A stretch of 64,000 nucleotides of DNA from Acidobacteriota bacterium. Lineage in GTDB: Bacteria > Acidobacteriota > Terriglobia > Terriglobales > Acidobacteriaceae. The stretch lies in the NCBI GenBank assembly GCA_003225175.1, contig QIBA01000033.1, positions 49,200 through 113,199 of the forward strand. Reading direction: 5' to 3'. This document shows, in pieces, positions 55,220-63,562 of the stretch. The notes below the pieces were generated by a model. The model searched no databases. It was not told where the DNA came from and was given only the letters and a program-made list of their open reading frames with translations. The number at the start of each line of letters is the position of its first letter. The stretch's first letter is position 1. A program made the position numbers and the translations under genes.

Positions 55220-57778
55220 ATGCAGAATTTTTCCGGCAGTATTCGTTACGCCGTTCGGCAGTTCAGGCAGTCACCAGTGTTCACCACTGCTGCAGTTCTT
55301 ACTCTGGCTTTAGGGATTGGCGGCACGACGGCGATCTTCACGCTGATACATGCTGTGATGCTGCGCTCGCTGCCGGTCTCCGATCCGGCGCGGCTCTATC
55401 GCGTGGGAGAAGGGAATGATTGCTGCGTGGAAGGCGGTCCGCAGGACCGTTGGGGCTTCTTTCCATACTCGTTTTATCAGCAAATGCTCACGGCAATGCC
55501 GGAGTTCGAGGAAGTCACGGCGTTCCAGGCCGGTGGCGGGCGCATGGCGGTTCGCCGCGAGCACCTTGAAACTGCTGCCCGTCCACTGCGTTCCGAATAT
55601 GTAACTGGAAGTTATTTTTCCACTTTGGGAGTGCGCCCGTTCGGCGGACGCCTCTTTACTCCAGCCGATGACACCCTTTCCGCTCCCCCCGTTGCCGTGC
55701 TCAGCCATCATGTATGGCAGACCGTCTATGGTTCCGATCCGTCCGTAGTAGGCGCAAGTTTCATCATCGAAGGACACCCCTTCACCGTCATCGGGGTCTC
55801 GCCTCCGGGATTCTTCGGAGAAACCCTGCGCGGCGATCCACCCGAAATCTGGATTCCGCTGCAGCAAGAAGCGGTCATGAGTCGCGACGGCGGTCTGCTG
55901 AACTCGCCTTTCTCTGCGTGGTTGCGGGTGATCGGGCGTGTGCGCCCGGGCGTCTCGACGGCTGCCATGGGTCCACGCCTTACCGCGATGCTGCGTCAAT
56001 GGATGCTGAAGGACTCGCAGTATCCCGTCGACTGGATGCCGGAGATTAAGCGTCACCTCCCCAACCAGGTAATCAACGTCATCCCAGCGGGAGCCGGCGT
56101 TGCCGAGATGAAAGAAGAGTACGGACGAAGCCTGCAGATCCTCTTCGCTGTTTGTGGTGTAGTACTGCTGATCGCCTGCGCGAATGTGGCGAATCTGCTT
56201 CTCGCGCGGGCCGTGGCACGCCGCGCGCAAACCGCCGTGCGCCTCGCCATCGGCGCTTCACGCAGACAAATCATCGCCCAGGCGCTTACGGAGAGTATTC
56301 TCCTGGCGGTCGCCGGGGGAATGATTGGGCTCGCAGTCTCCTTCGGCGCAGCGCGGCTTCTGCTCTCCCTGGCTTTTCACAGCGCGCACTTTCTGCCGAT
56401 TAGCACCGCGCCATCCCCTATCGTCCTTGGCTTCGCTTTCCTCGTAGCGCTGTTGACGGGAATCATATTCGGCGCGGCTCCCGCGTGGTTTGCCACGCGC
56501 ACTGACCCAGCCGACGCGCTGCGCGGATCGACTCGCAGCACAGGCGATCATTCGTCGTTCGCGCGCAAAGCGTTGCTGATCCTGCAGGCCACGCTATCGA
56601 TTGTGCTCGTCGCGGGTGCCATCATGCTGGCGCGCAGCCTCAACAAACTCCAGCACCAGGACTTCGGATATAAAGTCCCGGGACGCGTGCTCGTGTCGCT
56701 GGAGTCGCCGCCATCCAAGTACGGGCCCGAGAAGCTGGCCTCGCTTTACCGTGAAATGGAGCAACGCCTCCTGAGCATTCCCGGAGTCCAAGGTGGAGGA
56801 CTCGCGCTGTATAACCCGCTCACTAACAACTGGGGCGAGCTCATCATGATCGAAGGCCACGAAGCTCCAAAATTCAACGAGAACGCCGGGGCATCCTGGG
56901 ACCGCGTAAGCGCGAATTATCTCCAGAGCCTCGGAGTGAGACTGGTGCGCGGCCGCAACTTCAGCGAAGCCGACAATGAGAATACCGAGAACGTCGCCAT
57001 CGTGAACGAAGCCTTCGTGAAGCGATTCTTCAAGAGCGGCGAGGAAGCTCTCGACCACCACTTCGGCCTCGACCTGCCGCAGAATGCCTCCACATACCGC
57101 ATCGTGGGTATCGTGCATGACGCGAAGTTTGCCGGATTTGCGCTGCACAAACCGGCACGCCCGATGTTCTACGTGCCGCTGGCGCAGTACGTTCATTATC
57201 CCGACCTGCTGATGCGAAGGTTCGAAATGTCGTCGCATGGCGTGAGCGCAGGCATGCTCGTCACCGACGCCTCGCCGGGCGCCCTGGAACCGCAACTGAC
57301 GCGAATTCTCTCCGAGATCGATCCCAATTTGACACTTATAAGCGTAAGAACCCTGCAGCAACAAGTGGATATGTCGTTCGAACAGGAGCGCGCCGTCGCC
57401 AGTCTCGCAGGATTGTTCGGGATCGTAGCTTTGGTGCTCGCCGCAGTCGGGCTGTATGGAGTAACGGCTTACACAGTTGCGCAGCGCACCAACGAGATCG
57501 GAGTACGCATGGCCCTGGGCGCTAACCGCCGCAACGTCGTGCAGCTCGTGCTGCGTGGCGCCTTCAACCGCGTGCTGCTCGGACTATTGCTCGGCCTGCC
57601 CCTGGCGGTCGGCGCCGGCCGGCTGATCGCCGCCCAGTTGTACGGAGTCTCAATTTGGGATCCGCTCGCACTCTCAGCTGCTGCAATCTCATTGGCGATA
57701 TGCGCGTTCTTCGCCGCCATCATCCCTGCAGGACGAGCAGCTTCTATTTCACCGATGAGTGCGTTGAGAACCGAGTAG
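55220..57778 (+). CDS. ADOP-type ABC permease, short N-terminal form
   Basis: An 852-residue ADOP beginning at the ATG at 55220, after a GGAG sequence; the frame extends further up without support. Two MacB/FtsX halves are present, with the first helix at VLTLALGIGGTTAIFTLIHAV near residue 28 and the C-terminal TNEIGVRMALGANRRNVV near 770. It lacks the long cytosolic extension of the divergent ADOP at 51831 and is not close in sequence, so the pair is not a recent duplication. Confidence 0.92.
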   Translation: MQNFSGSIRYAVRQFRQSPVFTTAAVLTLALGIGGTTAIFTLIHAVMLRSLPVSDPARLYRVGEGNDCCVEGGPQDRWGFFPYSFYQQMLTAMPEFEEVTAFQAGGGRMAVRREHLETAARPLRSEYVTGSYFSTLGVRPFGGRLFTPADDTLSAPPVAVLSHHVWQTVYGSDPSVVGASFIIEGHPFTVIGVSPPGFFGETLRGDPPEIWIPLQQEAVMSRDGGLLNSPFSAWLRVIGRVRPGVSTAAMGPRLTAMLRQWMLKDSQYPVDWMPEIKRHLPNQVINVIPAGAGVAEMKEEYGRSLQILFAVCGVVLLIACANVANLLLARAVARRAQTAVRLAIGASRRQIIAQALTESILLAVAGGMIGLAVSFGAARLLLSLAFHSAHFLPISTAPSPIVLGFAFLVALLTGIIFGAAPAWFATRTDPADALRGSTRSTGDHSSFARKALLILQATLSIVLVAGAIMLARSLNKLQHQDFGYKVPGRVLVSLESPPSKYGPEKLASLYREMEQRLLSIPGVQGGGLALYNPLTNNWGELIMIEGHEAPKFNENAGASWDRVSANYLQSLGVRLVRGRNFSEADNENTENVAIVNEAFVKRFFKSGEEALDHHFGLDLPQNASTYRIVGIVHDAKFAGFALHKPARPMFYVPLAQYVHYPDLLMRRFEMSSHGVSAGMLVTDASPGALEPQLTRILSEIDPNLTLISVRTLQQQVDMSFEQERAVASLAGLFGIVALVLAAVGLYGVTAYTVAQRTNEIGVRMALGANRRNVVQLVLRGAFNRVLLGLLLGLPLAVGAGRLIAAQLYGVSIWDPLALSAAAISLAICAFFAAIIPAGRAASISPMSALRTE

Positions 57779-57881
57779 GAAGCTTGTGCCCTTTGCTGCT
57801 GGCAGCACTTCGCGGATATTCCGACGGTTGCGACTGTGCACCTGCAGGAAACCGTTCATCGTTATGATTGTTGAGAATCTG

Positions 57882-58304
57882 TCAGGCAGCTTCTAGCTCG
57901 GCGCCTGTCAATTCCTCTTTCGGCAATGATTCCTGGCGAGCCGCGCTCAATTGCCCCAAGGCGAAAGCGCCCAAGGCCATGTTCACGTCGCGCACTGCGA
58001 TGTCGTAGTCGTCGTTGAGCACAAGGTTCGCCGCAATGGACAGCAGCCATGCAGAAGCGGCGTAGCTCGAGAGCCGTGTGCGCGGACTCAGAATGCCCAC
58101 TCCGACTAACATTTCGATAATCCCGACAATCCGCATGAAATTCTTGTTACTCATCGGGAGCTTTTCATTGACGTCAGGAGCGGTGTACTTTTCCCAGTCC
58201 GTCAGCAGATTGGTAAATTTGTCTGCACCTGCCAGGAATGCTGTAGCGCCCAATCCGATTCGGAGTGCCCAAAAAGCTGAAGCAATCTTGCTGTCGTTTT
58301 CCAT
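57882..58304 (-). CDS. DoxX-like small membrane protein
   Basis: A 140-residue protein with four membrane helices. ALRIGLGATAFLAGADKFTNLLTDWEKY near residue 12 is the DoxX-like start and RIVGIIEMLVGVGILSPRTR near 60 the second helix. A MENDSK start follows GGGAGAAG. It is distinct from the DoxX at 47210. Role unknown. Confidence 0.8.
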   Translation of the reverse strand: MENDSKIASAFWALRIGLGATAFLAGADKFTNLLTDWEKYTAPDVNEKLPMSNKNFMRIVGIIEMLVGVGILSPRTRLSSYAASAWLLSIAANLVLNDDYDIAVRDVNMALGAFALGQLSAARQESLPKEELTGAELEAA

Positions 58305-58381
58305 GCATCTTCTCCCGATTGGATGGATGCAATCGGCGTGAGTGGGGTGGCGTGATTAGGCCCACCTGCAAAGAGAAGGCT

Positions 58382-58870
58382 TCAATAATTCCCTTCCGCG
58401 ACCTGATAACACGTCAGCCGATTGCTGCGCCACATGTCGCACACTGAGTTGCGGTCGTCAATCACAAAGGCCACACGATCGTCGCCGATTTCATCAAGCA
58501 ACTCTCGCTTGACTATGTGATCGGGACGCCGGTCACCGGAGCGCCGCATATGCAGCTCCGAAAAGGGCACCTGATAGCGGCGCAGCCAGTCGGTCGTCGC
58601 TTGCCGATACTCCGCCGGACGCCCGGAGACAATGAAGATCTCGTACTCGGGTACCAGGTTCTTCACCCATTCCAGAACCACTGGATTGGGTGGATCTTTG
58701 CTCATTTCCTGGAAGAATCGCTTCCAGTTTTTCTTTTTGCTGCCGCGAATCCAGTGCAGACGGTGAGTCACGTCGGCCAATGTGCCGTCCATATCAACGA
58801 GCACGACATTGCGGACCTGCGGCAGCAATCGGCCGGAGCTTTCCTTGGGCCTGAATTCCAGAGTGAACAT
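58382..58870 (-). CDS. HAD-family phosphatase resembling the polynucleotide kinase 3'-phosphatase domain
   Basis: A 162-residue HAD-fold protein. VLVDMDGTLADVTHR near residue 25 is the catalytic DxDGT motif, with the nucleophile Asp; VSGRPAEYRQ near 85 is motif II; DRVAFVIDDRNSVCDMW near 140 is the metal-binding motif IV. The layout matches the phosphatase half of T4 polynucleotide kinase. The kinase half is absent. A start at 58891 would add seven residues. Confidence 0.85.
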   Translation of the reverse strand: MFTLEFRPKESSGRLLPQVRNVVLVDMDGTLADVTHRLHWIRGSKKKNWKRFFQEMSKDPPNPVVLEWVKNLVPEYEIFIVSGRPAEYRQATTDWLRRYQVPFSELHMRRSGDRRPDHIVKRELLDEIGDDRVAFVIDDRNSVCDMWRSNRLTCYQVAEGNY

Positions 58871-59001
58871 ACATGGTTCGATGCATATCACACCTACATC
58901 CGGTATTGCTGACTGGTGTACGAAGAAACTCGGCTCTCACCACCCCTGAATTCACTGGAGCATCCAAATAACCCACCGGATGACTCGCGAGGAGCCAGAA
59001 C

Positions 59002-59145
59002 ATGGCAAACACAAAAAAGACGAAACGCAGCAGCGCGCGCAAGAAGGGTGGTGAGCGCAAGACCTCAAAGAGCAGAAGAAAGAGCCCAACCCGGCCACAC
59101 CGCCAAGTCTCAACCGAGATCAATGTCTCAGAACTGGCAGACTAA
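59002..59145 (+). CDS. Small basic protein (47 aa)
   Basis: A 47-residue protein with GAGGAG 7 bases upstream of its ATG. The first 36 residues are rich in Lys, Arg, Ser and Thr (MANTKKTKRSSARKKGG), like nucleic-acid-binding tails; the last ten are acidic or neutral (EINVSELAD). I do not recognise a family. Confidence 0.6.
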   Translation: MANTKKTKRSSARKKGGERKTSKSRRKSPTRPHRQVSTEINVSELAD

Positions 59146-59189
59146 GCCTGACGTGCTGACATAATAAAGGTGAGGAATACAGGCTGATG

Positions 59190-60014
59190 CTAATGCTTTT
59201 GCAGAGAGGCCACAGCAGGTATCTCTTTCAGTAATTCTGCCGCCTTCGCTAAATTCGTTCCCGCCGGCACTTCGCGGAAGTCGCTCATAGTTTCGTCCTG
59301 CTGCTGTGTGATTGTCGCGAAAAACAGCGCACGACCTGAGATGTGCGTGGTGAGCCTGGTAATTTCCCAGTGTCCTCCGCCGACGTCCGCCTGATCCACT
59401 TCGAAGGTGCCTCCCTTTTTCAGTTTTGCCAAAATGCCGCCGCCAAAATCAACGTTCTGCAGGAGGTGTCCGCTCAGCTTTCCCAGACGCATCTGCTTTG
59501 CGTCGATCAGCAGCATGCCTTCCATTGCATGGAAGACCTTCGCCTCGCGACTTGGCGGAGAAAACTTCGGATTCGGCCGGAAGGCAAGCCGGATCGTATC
59601 GCCTTCCCTCCCGCTTGCGCTGTACAGAAAGGCATTCGGCAGCATGGCAAGCAGTTCGGTTGCCTTCTTTGCATCCCGCTCGGTCTTTTCACGCTGCTGC
59701 TTGCGATAATTGGGATCGGTGAGGAACTTCTGAATGTCTTGCTGACTCCGTTTCTCCTGATCGGCGGTAGCCGGTTTCCCATTCACGGAAATCAGCCGGC
59801 GCATGGAGCCTTCGGGCGTGCCCACTACTTCTTCAACTCTCGTCGTGCCGCGCTGCGAGTTCTTATCGCGATACATCCATTGGCTATGATCGTTCTTCGC
59901 CGCCGCGAGTTCGTTTTGAACCATGCGGTTCACCAGGTCACGGGGACTCTGCGCAAACGCCACCCCACCCAGGAGCAGAACCCAGCCAGCCGCTGCTACA
60001 CACGATCGATGCAT
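59190..60014 (-). CDS. Secreted hypothetical protein
   Basis: A 274-residue protein starting at the ATG at 60014, with a signal peptide (VAAAGWVLLLGGVAFAQS). The mature protein has a Lys/Gln-rich helical part around residues 80-115 and a beta-rich LolA/MucB-like C-terminal half (YSASGREGDTIRLAFRPNPKF, MLLIDAKQMRLGKLSG, GTFEVDQADVGGGHWEI). A lipoprotein-carrier or outer-membrane-lipid role is possible. Function unknown. Confidence 0.75.
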   Translation of the reverse strand: MHRSCVAAAGWVLLLGGVAFAQSPRDLVNRMVQNELAAAKNDHSQWMYRDKNSQRGTTRVEEVVGTPEGSMRRLISVNGKPATADQEKRSQQDIQKFLTDPNYRKQQREKTERDAKKATELLAMLPNAFLYSASGREGDTIRLAFRPNPKFSPPSREAKVFHAMEGMLLIDAKQMRLGKLSGHLLQNVDFGGGILAKLKKGGTFEVDQADVGGGHWEITRLTTHISGRALFFATITQQQDETMSDFREVPAGTNLAKAAELLKEIPAVASLQKH

Positions 60015-60147
60015 CAATCAAGTTGGAACCCAGGGTACTGCCGAACGTTGCCTTCCGGCGGTTGAGAGCCGATCCGGCATAGCCAATCTTTCCATCCCAA
60101 TGTTTCCTGGTTTGTGACCTTCTATCTGGGCCGTCGCTTTATATGCC

Positions 60148-60186
60148 TTGACGCGTATATGCCATGTAGAGTATATAAAGGACGTG
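60148..60186 (+). promoter_or_regulatory. Strong sigma-70-like promoter, possibly leaderless
   Basis: TTGACG (60148-60153) and TATATA (60172-60177) are spaced by 18 bases. The expected transcription start, 6-7 bases on, falls on the GTG at 60184, which begins the arsR frame. No normally spaced ribosome site precedes that GTG. TATATGCC occurs twice (60140 and 60156), a possible repressor site. Confidence 0.5.
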
Positions 60187-60579
60187 GAATCTGTCTTCGA
60201 AATCATTGCGGAGCCGAACCGGCGCGCGATATTGAGTCTGCTGGTCTCGTCACAACAGTCCGTCGGACAAATCGAGCGTCAACTTCGTATGCCCCAGCCG
60301 GCCGTGTCAAAGCACCTGCGCGTGCTGCGCGAGGCCGGATTCGTGGAATCCACGGTCGACGCACAGCGCCGTCTATACCGGCTGAAGCCTGAACCGTTTC
60401 AGGAGGTCGATCACTGGCTGGCGCAGTTCCGCCGCTTCTGGTCCGCTCACGTCGACGCTCTCGAACGCCACCTCGACCGCATGGATATCGATGAAGATCA
60501 ATCAACACCAACGAAAAGAAAGACGAGGAGAAGACGACGCGGCCGAAACCGCGAACGTGGAAAAGGAGAAACGAAATGA
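60184..60579 (+). CDS. ArsR-family transcriptional regulator
   Basis: A 131-residue winged-helix regulator read from the GTG at 60184; a TTG at 60148 lies in the promoter. VFEIIAEPNRRAILSLL near residue 5 is the family start and PAVSKHLRVLREAGFV near 38 the recognition helix. No metal-binding Cys are seen. After the wing comes a long amphipathic tail (EVDHWLAQFRRFWSAHVDALERHLDRM) and a Lys/Arg-rich end. It overlaps the VOC gene by 4 bases. It probably controls the operon. Confidence 0.88.
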   Translation: MESVFEIIAEPNRRAILSLLVSSQQSVGQIERQLRMPQPAVSKHLRVLREAGFVESTVDAQRRLYRLKPEPFQEVDHWLAQFRRFWSAHVDALERHLDRMDIDEDQSTPTKRKTRRRRRGRNRERGKGETK

Positions 60580-60974
60580 AAATCAAATTGACCAACGTGT
60601 ACGTGGACGATCAGGAAAAGGCCCTGCGCTTCTATACGCAGGTACTGGGCTTTGCCAAGAAGACCGATTTCAGTCAGGGCCCATATCGCTGGCTGACCGT
60701 GGCCTCGCCCGAGGAGCCGGACGGCACTGAGCTGCAGTTGGCGCTGAACAATAACCCCGCGGCTAAAGCGTATCAGCAGGCGATGTTTCAACAGGGCCAG
60801 CCCGGGGCCATGTTCTTTACCGACGACGTCAAGGGTGACTACGAGCGGATCAAGGCACGCGGCGCCGAGTTCACCATGCCGCCCACCGGCGTGACCGGCT
60901 CGACCATTGCGATGCTGAAGGACACCTGCGGCAACCTCATTCAACTCACCCAACTGACATGGTATTCACGCTAG
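60576..60974 (+). CDS. VOC-superfamily (glyoxalase/bleomycin-resistance-like) protein
   Basis: A 132-residue VOC domain. NVYVDDQEKALRFYTQVLGF near residue 6 begins the first beta-alpha-beta module, with a family-typical WLTVASPEEPDGTELQL near 40 and KDTCGNLIQL near the end, where the metal-ligand Glu is normally placed. The ATG overlaps the arsR stop. Members include glyoxalases and antibiotic-binding proteins; the ligand here is unknown. Confidence 0.92.
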   Translation: MKIKLTNVYVDDQEKALRFYTQVLGFAKKTDFSQGPYRWLTVASPEEPDGTELQLALNNNPAAKAYQQAMFQQGQPGAMFFTDDVKGDYERIKARGAEFTMPPTGVTGSTIAMLKDTCGNLIQLTQLTWYSR

Positions 60975-60983
60975 GGATGAAGT

Positions 60984-61160
60984 ATGAAGAAGGCGACCGA
61001 TCGTGAGCAGTACACTAAACCACTTCGGGAAGTGGATGCCTGGCTGGATCAGTTGGGTCGGTTCTGGTCCACTCTAATCGACGCTCTCGAACGTCACCTC
61101 GACCGCATGGGCGAGGATCCATCACCACGAACAACCAGGAAGACGAGGAGAGCGAAATGA
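60984..61160 (+). CDS. 58-aa protein homologous to the ArsR C-terminal tail
   Basis: A 58-codon frame with AGGGA upstream of its ATG and a stop that overlaps the next gene in an ATGA. From residue 14 it matches the tail of the regulator at 60184 (EVDAWLDQLGRFWSTLIDAL, ERHLDRM, then TTRKTRR). Its first ~10 residues (ATDREQYT) instead match the start of the following SRPBCC protein (MTDREQYT). The DNA-binding domain is absent. It looks like a gene-fusion remnant left by a deletion, kept in frame in the operon. Confidence 0.6.
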   Translation: MKKATDREQYTKPLREVDAWLDQLGRFWSTLIDALERHLDRMGEDPSPRTTRKTRRAK

Positions 61161-61729
61161 CCGATCGCGAGCAGTACACACCGGGTCCAGCCAGCGGGGC
61201 GCAGGTAAAAAAGGACGGAGAGATGTGGACGCTCATTCTCGTCAGAGAACTGCGCCACAAGCCGGAAAAAGTGTGGCGGTCGCTTACCGAACCGGCGCAT
61301 CTGCGAGAGTGGGCGCCCTTCGACGCCGATAGGAGCCTGTGCACGGTTGGAGCGAAGGTAAAGCTCACGTGGATGGCAGCGCCCACGCCGCAAGTTTCCG
61401 AAATAAAAGTCACGCGAGCCGACGCGCCCAAGGTGCTTGAGTACAACTGGGGGGACGCCAATACCCGGTGGGAACTCGAACCCCTTGGCGGTGGCACGCG
61501 CCTGACTCTCTGGCACAGCCTGGATCGCCGCTTCATCGCAATGGGTGCTGCCGGATGGCACATTTGTTTCGATGTTCTGGATCGTCTTCTCAGCGGAACT
61601 CCTATCGGCCGCATTGCCGGCGTCGAGGCGGTGAAGTTCCGTGGTTGGCAGCGGCTGCACGTGGAATATGCGAAACAGTTCGGTATTGCAACGCCCAACT
61701 TGCCGCCTCCGGCGGCTCAAAAACCCTGA
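61157..61729 (+). CDS. SRPBCC-family protein (AHSA1-like)
   Basis: A 190-residue START-like domain protein. WTLILVRELRHKPEKVWRSLTEP near residue 25 is the AHSA1 opening, with AHLREWAPF following and a family-typical WHICFDVLDRLLSG near 135. It overlaps the 58-aa gene by 4 bases and is the last enzyme-like gene of the arsR operon. Ligand unknown. Confidence 0.9.
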   Translation: MTDREQYTPGPASGAQVKKDGEMWTLILVRELRHKPEKVWRSLTEPAHLREWAPFDADRSLCTVGAKVKLTWMAAPTPQVSEIKVTRADAPKVLEYNWGDANTRWELEPLGGGTRLTLWHSLDRRFIAMGAAGWHICFDVLDRLLSGTPIGRIAGVEAVKFRGWQRLHVEYAKQFGIATPNLPPPAAQKP

Positions 61730-61742
61730 ATCGAGGTGAGCC

Positions 61743-61952
61743 ATGAGCCAAGCTATTCAACGTTCGATTCTTCGCTGGATTCACATCGTCGTTGCCATTC
61801 CGATCGTCGGCTATATCTATAGCCCATTTGACCAAATTCCAAACTACGCACCCGCTACACAGTATGTCTTCGTTCCTATAATGGTCCTTTCGGGACTTTG
61901 GATGTGGAAGGGCCATGTCGTTCGACGACTGGTTTGGAAAGGATCGGTCTAA
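61743..61952 (+). CDS. Small membrane protein at the end of the arsR operon
   Basis: A 69-residue protein with GAGGTGA just before its ATG, 13 bases after the SRPBCC stop. Two hydrophobic segments (RWIHIVVAIPIVGYIYSPF and YVFVPIMVLSGLWMW) fit a two-helix hairpin, with a basic C-terminus. I do not recognise a family. Operon position suggests joint expression with the VOC and SRPBCC proteins. Confidence 0.7.
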   Translation: MSQAIQRSILRWIHIVVAIPIVGYIYSPFDQIPNYAPATQYVFVPIMVLSGLWMWKGHVVRRLVWKGSV

Positions 61953-61996
61953 CTGTTCGCTCCTTCGAGCTTGCCTTGCTATGTTATGCTTGCTAA

Positions 61997-62422
61997 ATGA
62001 TCCGGCGATCAAGTGAAGGACAGACGTCGAAAGTCCGGAGGTATGTTCGCGATCATTACGTTCGGCCAGCACGGAGTCGCCGGCAAGCTACGTTTCGCGT
62101 AGTGGTTGGCGATGTCCATCGCGCGCTCAGATTAAACAATCGCGTGCCGCTCGTGTGCAATGCCCTGGCCTCACGAAAGTTTCTGGAGGAAAACTCACTT
62201 CGTCTGCTTGGTCGTACGGGACCTCCGTCGGGGCAAAGTACCACGGTGGAACTGACTTTCGAATTGCTGAATCCCGACCGGCCAATTGCGGCGATGGAGT
62301 CTTTGCGTGTACTCCGCGGAGCCGGAAAAAAAGTCTTTCGTGAGCTGGGCGGCGGAGAGAAGTTCCTTCGGGACGAACGTAGCGCATTCTCGCGAAGCAT
62401 GCGCCAAGAGCGTGGGCGATGA
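61997..62422 (+). CDS. Putative partner of the downstream PIN toxin (possible non-classical antitoxin)
   Basis: A 141-residue basic protein overlapping the PIN gene by an ATGA. Residues ~34-90 (VVVGDVHRALRLNNRVPLVCNAL, then FLEENSLRLLGRTGPPSGQ) resemble a wHTH-like domain found in assorted bacterial and archaeal hypothetical or restriction-linked proteins. There is no AbrB, RHH or Phd fold. The C-terminal ~40 residues are Arg/Lys/Ser-rich. Antitoxin function is inferred only from translational coupling. Confidence 0.6.
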   Translation: MIRRSSEGQTSKVRRYVRDHYVRPARSRRQATFRVVVGDVHRALRLNNRVPLVCNALASRKFLEENSLRLLGRTGPPSGQSTTVELTFELLNPDRPIAAMESLRVLRGAGKKVFRELGGGEKFLRDERSAFSRSMRQERGR

Positions 62423-62844
62423 GCCGAATCTATTGGGATTCGATGCTGTTCATCTACTGGATCGAAGATCATCCGCGATACGCTCGGCGCATTGCCCACA
62501 TACTGGACCGAATTACCGAACGTGGTGACGCTCTGTGTACCAGCACTTTCACATTGGCGGAAGTGCTTACCGGCCCTTACAAACGCGGAGACGAGAGGCT
62601 AGCCACTCAAATACGCGAGGTGTTTAGCGGTCCTGCGATTGAGATGCTGCCGTTCACGCATGAAACGGCGGATGTTTACGCCAGGATCCGCGCACGTTTT
62701 GGGTTCGCTCCTGCGGACGCCATACACCTCGCCAGTGCTGCTGAATCAAAAACCGACGTATTCCTCACCAATGATGACGCCTTAGTCGGAAAGGGAGTGC
62801 CTGGAATTCAGTTTGTCGCGGGAATCGATACGGATTTGTTCTGA
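62419..62844 (+). CDS. vapC: PIN-domain ribonuclease toxin, VapC-like
   Basis: A 141-residue PIN domain. YWDSMLFIYWIED near residue 5 holds the first catalytic Asp; TSTFTLAEVLTGPYKR near 42 the conserved Glu; FAPADAIHLASA near 103 the second Asp; FLTNDDAL near 122 the last acidic residues. All four acidic positions are present, so it should be an active Mg2+-dependent RNase. It overlaps the upstream gene by 4 bases. Confidence 0.9.
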   Translation: MSRIYWDSMLFIYWIEDHPRYARRIAHILDRITERGDALCTSTFTLAEVLTGPYKRGDERLATQIREVFSGPAIEMLPFTHETADVYARIRARFGFAPADAIHLASAAESKTDVFLTNDDALVGKGVPGIQFVAGIDTDLF

Positions 62845-62895
62845 TAAAGTTGCCGAGAAACCCCAACGGGCTAACTGCGGTTGTTGCCGGTATAC

Positions 62896-63066
62896 ATGAA
62901 AACAACTGCCCTGATGGAATCTGCTTCAGCAATGATCGACGAGAAGATCAAGGAACTTGGCGACTAGCGCGGCAAGACGCTCGCGAAAGTGCGCGGAATC
63001 ATACACGCGGCAGACCTTGAGATCGTGGAAGAGTGGAAGTGGGCGAAAGCAACCAACCCCGGAGCA
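62896..63066 (+). pseudogene. Dead DUF1801-domain gene with in-frame TAG
   Basis: From the ATG at 62896 the frame reads SAMIDEKIKELGD, then TAG (62965-62967), then RGKTLAKVRGIIHAAD and EEWKWAKATNPG. This is the start of DUF1801, whose members have Trp at the stop position (GDWRG). After EEWKWAKATNPG the frame loses similarity; the expected PVWSHDG continuation is missing. It is therefore inactivated at two points. Confidence 0.7.
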
Positions 63067-63166
63067 CTTCAACAGTGCGACTCAAGATTTTTCGGGAAAT
63101 CCATACCTGGATCATGCAAATAAGTTCGCCGTCTGCATAGAAACCACCTTAAGCCTACAGCGCGCC

Positions 63167-63562
63167 CTACTCCGAAAAAAGCCGGAAGCCTGCTGCAGCG
63201 AAATCGGAGTCGAAGGCGAACGCGGTAGCCACATCATGCCGCTTCATTACAAGAAAACTGACGTGATCCACCAGGCTGACCTGGCGCTTTTTCGGGTGCT
63301 CCAGCTCTCGGACGGCAAGAGCATGCAAATCCTCGTCCACCCACTCGAGAACGAAATTTCTCGCGTCTCTGGCGAGCTTCATCGCCGCGGCTATTCCCAG
63401 ACGGGCCTGAAGCAGCGCCATCGACTCGACCAGCACATAGTTATGGGTTAGCAACTCTTCCCCTGCTTCGAGAATCGCATTGAGGCGCCGCAGTGCAATG
63501 GAGTGGTTAGCATCGGCTGAATCTGCCCACGCGTAGACCGCCGAAGTATCGACAAAGATCAT
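63167..63562 (-). CDS. vapC: PIN-domain ribonuclease toxin, VapC-like
   Basis: A 131-residue PIN domain. FVDTSAVYAWAD near residue 4 holds the first Asp, LLTHNYVLVESMALL near 40 the Glu, and SLVDHVSFLVMKR near 95 the second Asp; AFAFDSDFAAAGF closes the active site. It overlaps the RHH antitoxin gene by 4 bases in the usual vapBC order. It is unlike the PIN protein at 62419. Confidence 0.92.
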   Translation of the reverse strand: MIFVDTSAVYAWADSADANHSIALRRLNAILEAGEELLTHNYVLVESMALLQARLGIAAAMKLARDARNFVLEWVDEDLHALAVRELEHPKKRQVSLVDHVSFLVMKRHDVATAFAFDSDFAAAGFRLFSE

